Shown here one piece after another: positions 4,331 to 6,242 of a DNA stretch of 6,242 nt (the stretch's first letter is position 1; every line of letters starts with the position of its first letter). The DNA is from Deltaproteobacteria bacterium. Its GTDB lineage: Bacteria; Desulfobacterota_B; Binatia; UBA9968. The stretch lies in assembly GCA_016193385.1 (NCBI GenBank), contig JACPSF010000044.1, positions 1-6,242 on the forward strand, in the 5' to 3' direction. The notes beneath the pieces are model-generated. The model had not been told where the DNA came from and searched no databases. It was given only the letters and a program-made list of their open reading frames with translations. Made by a program: the position numbers and the translations under genes.

Positions 4331-5422
4331 ATGGCGCTCGGGTTTTTGCGCGGGAACAAAGCCACCTACTTTTCATTCTTCTTCGTCCTTGCCGCTTATA
4401 CGCCGGCGCGCGCCCAACGGCCCGTCGCCAGCTTTTTTTACAATGAGCAGGGGCAGGTGATCCGCCAAGAGAGAGACACCAACGGGGATGGGAGGATGGA
4501 CCGGTGGATCTACTATCATGAGCAAGGTGCAATTGAGCGGGTAGAGCAGGACGAGGACTTCGACGGCAAGCCAGACCTCATCCTAGATTACGCAAGAGGG
4601 AATCTGACGCGGGAGGTGCACTCGACCAAGCGCAATGGCCGGTTCGACCGCGTCGTTTATTTCCAGGACGAAAAGGTTAGCCGCGTGGAGGAGGATACCA
4701 ATGGGGACGGGAAAATGGACACTTTTTCCATCTTTCAAGGCGGCCAGTTGGTTCGAAAAGAGATCGACCGCAAGCATAGCGGTAACATCGACCTCTGGGG
4801 GTACTATCAGGGAGGGCACCTTTCCCGGCAGGAAGAGGACCTGAATCGGGACGGCAGGCCGGATCGTTATCTCTACTTTGCCGGGGAGGATCTCGTAATG
4901 CGTGAGGAGGACTCGCGCGGCAGCGGGCAGATCGATCTGGTTGAAACCTACTCCCAGGGCAAGCCGGTCAAGCGCCTCTTCGCCAACCAGGGCAAGGGCA
5001 GGCTCGATACACTGCAGGTTTTTCAAAACGCCGACCTGGCTTACGAAGAAAAGGATACCGCCGGCACCGGCTATTTTGACTTGCGAATCTACTACGACAA
5101 AGGGCAAGTCGTGAGACAGGAAGGGGATACCAACGGAGATCACCGAGTCGATGTCTGGGTGGCTTACCAGAATGGCCAGCGGGTCGAGCAGGAGGAGGAC
5201 CTGAATTTTAACGGCAAGATCGGTGCCCGCTATTTTTTCAAAAATGGACAGGTCGTGGCACAGGAGCCTGTCGCGGAGGCGGAGCCCAAAACGCCGCCGC
5301 GGCCCTTTTCTTCGGTACAAGACGAACTCCGCAATTTGGGGGCGAGAAAAAGCGCGATAGCGCCGGCGAACAAAATGATCGGCGCCCCCGCAGGTCTCGA
5401 AACGGGAACCGATAAGATGTAA
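4331..5422 (+). CDS. Exported protein of tandem 24-residue EF-hand-like repeats
   Basis: 363 residues. A signal peptide occupies 1-28 (K10, hydrophobic 12-22, cleavage site ARA at 26-28 before Q29). From residue 34 to 298 the protein is eleven almost gapless units of 24 residues (unit 2 has 25), and a twelfth half unit runs to about 312. Each unit begins with a short hydrophobic/aromatic strand (such as RWIYY, RYLYF or LRIYY), then G or a turn, then a polar strand such as LVRQEE, and ends in a nine-residue loop of DxNxDGxxD type. Units 1, 4 and 6 have the intact loop, 2, 10 and 11 near-intact ones, and 3, 5, 7, 8 and 9 lost most ligands while keeping G6 and D9. The loop resembles the calcium sites of EF-hand, dockerin and thrombospondin type 3 repeats. 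The strand-turn-strand part recalls MORN or YD-type repeats. The tail (313-363) is low in order. There is no membrane anchor, so it is periplasmic or secreted. The lipoprotein gene 23 bp downstream carries the same repeat. Function unknown; calcium binding is inferred. Confidence 0.85.
   Translation: MALGFLRGNKATYFSFFFVLAAYTPARAQRPVASFFYNEQGQVIRQERDTNGDGRMDRWIYYHEQGAIERVEQDEDFDGKPDLILDYARGNLTREVHSTKRNGRFDRVVYFQDEKVSRVEEDTNGDGKMDTFSIFQGGQLVRKEIDRKHSGNIDLWGYYQGGHLSRQEEDLNRDGRPDRYLYFAGEDLVMREEDSRGSGQIDLVETYSQGKPVKRLFANQGKGRLDTLQVFQNADLAYEEKDTAGTGYFDLRIYYDKGQVVRQEGDTNGDHRVDVWVAYQNGQRVEQEEDLNFNGKIGARYFFKNGQVVAQEPVAEAEPKTPPRPFSSVQDELRNLGARKSAIAPANKMIGAPAGLETGTDKM
4430..5224 (+). repeat. Eleven tandem 72-bp coding units (24-residue protein repeat)
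   Basis: Protein-level tandem repeat inside the exported repeat protein. Unit starts fall at residues 34, 58, 83, 107, 131, 155, 179, 203, 227, 251 and 275. The spacing is exactly 24 residues except for one 25-residue unit. The DNA copies are clearly diverged apart from short stretches such as GATACCAA and GACGG(C/A)AG, so the array is old and under protein-level constraint rather than a recent expansion. Confidence 0.8.
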
Positions 5423-5445
5423 GATCGGTTATCGCAGAGGTCAGC

Positions 5446-6242
5446 ATGGGTAGCCCCCAAAAGGTGATACCGGTCTTCCTCCTCGGTGTTTTCCTGGGAA
5501 GCTGCCAGCCAGTTCCTGTGCAGCAGCCTCCGGGCTCGTCTCCCGTTGCACAGACTTACCCGGGGACACCAACCCCCGCGCAGCCCATGAACCTGCCTCC
5601 ACCTGCGACCCTGCCTCCTTCTGGGGCTCAACCCCAACCTCAAGTTTCCGGGTCGCGGCGCACCGAATACGTTTGGCAAAAGATGATGGAGGGCGTGGCC
5701 ATGGGCGGCGCAGTCGGAGGCCCCTTTGGGGCCGGAGGAGGCTTGATTGTCGGACTGATCGCCGGACTTCTCACTGCCGACTCTTTTTACGCAGACCTCA
5801 ACGCCAAGATTCAGACCGAACAAGCCAAAGATCGCGAACTGGAAGCCCAAATTGAGCGCGAAATAGAGAGGCAACGGGAGCTTGAGGCAGGCCTGGCGGG
5901 AAACCCGCCTCCCTCAGACCCAAAGAAGACTGAGCAACTCCCGCAACCGCAAGAACGAGCCAGGGTCGAAAAACAGGCACCGGCGGACGGTGGCGAGAGA
6001 GAGCCCACCGCGATGGCCTCGGTCAACAAACGAGAACCCGCTCCCCCTACCAGCCCCTTCAAGAACGTTGAGATCAAAGACCTCAACGGAGATGGTATCC
6101 CTGATCTATGGATCTACCATAATCCGATGAAACCAGAAGAGATTATCCGCCAGGAAGAGGCCACCAAAGGCGACGGCAGGGTGGATGCCTGGAGCTACTT
6201 CAAGGACGGAAAGCTCGTGCGCCGCGAAGCAGACACCAACGC
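5446..6242 (+). CDS. Lipoprotein with glycine zipper, coiled coil and the same 24-residue repeats (3' end outside window)
   Basis: The frame is open from ATG 5446 to the right edge (265 codons). AGAGGT (5436-5441) is a reasonable ribosome binding site. The N-terminus is a lipoprotein signal: K6, hydrophobic V7-F16, and lipobox LGSC with C20 as the lipidated residue. The next residue is Q21, not an Asp retention signal, so outer-membrane sorting is plausible if the Lol +2 rule applies. Residues 22-72 are Pro/Gln-rich. Residues 83-109 form a glycine zipper (GVAMGGAVGG, PFGAGGG, LIVGLIAG) typical of small membrane-inserting hairpins of OmpA-like and surface-antigen lipoproteins. Residues 117-148 are a highly charged helix, likely a coiled coil (EAQIEREIERQRELEA). 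Residues 149-205 form a second Pro/Glu-rich linker. From about 206 the 24-residue repeat begins: DLNGDGIPD at 212-220, a longer 27-residue unit ending GDGRVD, then AWSYFKDGKLVRRE and another DTN at the edge. It lies 23 bp behind the exported repeat protein, so the two are almost certainly cotranscribed. Function unknown. Confidence 0.85.
   Translation, partial: MGSPQKVIPVFLLGVFLGSCQPVPVQQPPGSSPVAQTYPGTPTPAQPMNLPPPATLPPSGAQPQPQVSGSRRTEYVWQKMMEGVAMGGAVGGPFGAGGGLIVGLIAGLLTADSFYADLNAKIQTEQAKDRELEAQIEREIERQRELEAGLAGNPPPSDPKKTEQLPQPQERARVEKQAPADGGEREPTAMASVNKREPAPPTSPFKNVEIKDLNGDGIPDLWIYHNPMKPEEIIRQEEATKGDGRVDAWSYFKDGKLVRREADTN
6079..6242 (+). repeat. Start of a second array of EF-hand-like 24-residue repeats, cut by the window edge
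   Basis: An intact DLNGDGIPD loop (6079-6105) is followed by LWIYH, a 27-residue unit with a loop ending KGDGRVD, and a regular unit starting AWSYFKDGKLVRRE whose loop (DTN) is cut off at 6242. The sequence pattern is that of the array in the preceding gene. The number of remaining units is unknown. Confidence 0.75.

Noticed and set aside
4583..5320. Long open frame (245 codons) on the minus strand opposite the repeat protein
   Set aside because: It is a shadow of the repeated acidic codons on the + strand. It has no family motif, no ribosome binding site and no signal of its own, while the + strand frame has a signal peptide and regular repeats.
5230..5874. Minus-strand open frame of 214 codons across the lipoprotein start
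   Set aside because: Composition is Gly/Arg-rich antisense of Pro/Gln codons, with no domain. The + strand has a clean lipobox, ribosome binding site and continuous frame to the edge.
1..6242. CRISPR array, tRNA or rRNA gene, insertion sequence or integrase
   Set aside because: No regularly spaced direct repeats with spacers, no cloverleaf or rRNA-like stretch, and no transposase or recombinase motif was seen on either strand. The only regular repeats are protein-coding.

Overview
The window looks like a chromosomal piece of a Gram-negative (diderm), GC-rich bacterium. A TonB-family energy transducer, a lipoprotein with a clean lipobox and two further Sec-exported or periplasmic proteins imply an outer membrane. 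No gene fixes the phylum. The mixture of a RecD2-type helicase, a maleate isomerase-like enzyme, a trace of a fused MFS/spermidine synthase and EF-hand-like repeat proteins would suit an environmental lineage outside the usual model groups, but that is only an impression.

Left part (1-1590). The window opens in the last 52 codons of a RecD2-like DNA helicase on the + strand. It meets, tail to tail, a complete minus-strand Asp/Glu racemase-superfamily enzyme of the maleate isomerase/arylmalonate decarboxylase type that carries both catalytic cysteines. A divergent intergenic region follows. It holds a 9+9 bp inverted repeat whose two arms each contain a perfect TTGACA -35 hexamer pointing outward. 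To its right is a small exported Lys/Ala-rich protein with a very strong Shine-Dalgarno. That gene ends at a perfect 12-bp hairpin shared with the next, convergent gene.

Middle part (1589-2470). A minus-strand membrane protein resembling YdjM/DUF457 metal-dependent hydrolases lies directly downstream of a decayed gene. About 190 bp encode the first two membrane segments of a fused MFS/spermidine synthase, broken by a one-base frameshift and cut off by a stop one base before the membrane protein's ATG.

Right part (2471-6242). Four + strand genes follow in a row with short gaps (43, 74 and 23 bp): a TonB-family protein, a TVP38/TMEM64 (VTT, DedA-like) membrane protein, an exported protein made almost wholly of about eleven 24-residue EF-hand-like repeats, and a lipoprotein (running off the right edge) that joins a lipobox, a glycine-zipper hairpin and a coiled coil to the same 24-residue repeat. 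The paired repeat proteins are the most distinctive content. I infer a cell-envelope role, probably with calcium binding by the better-kept repeats, but the function is unknown.
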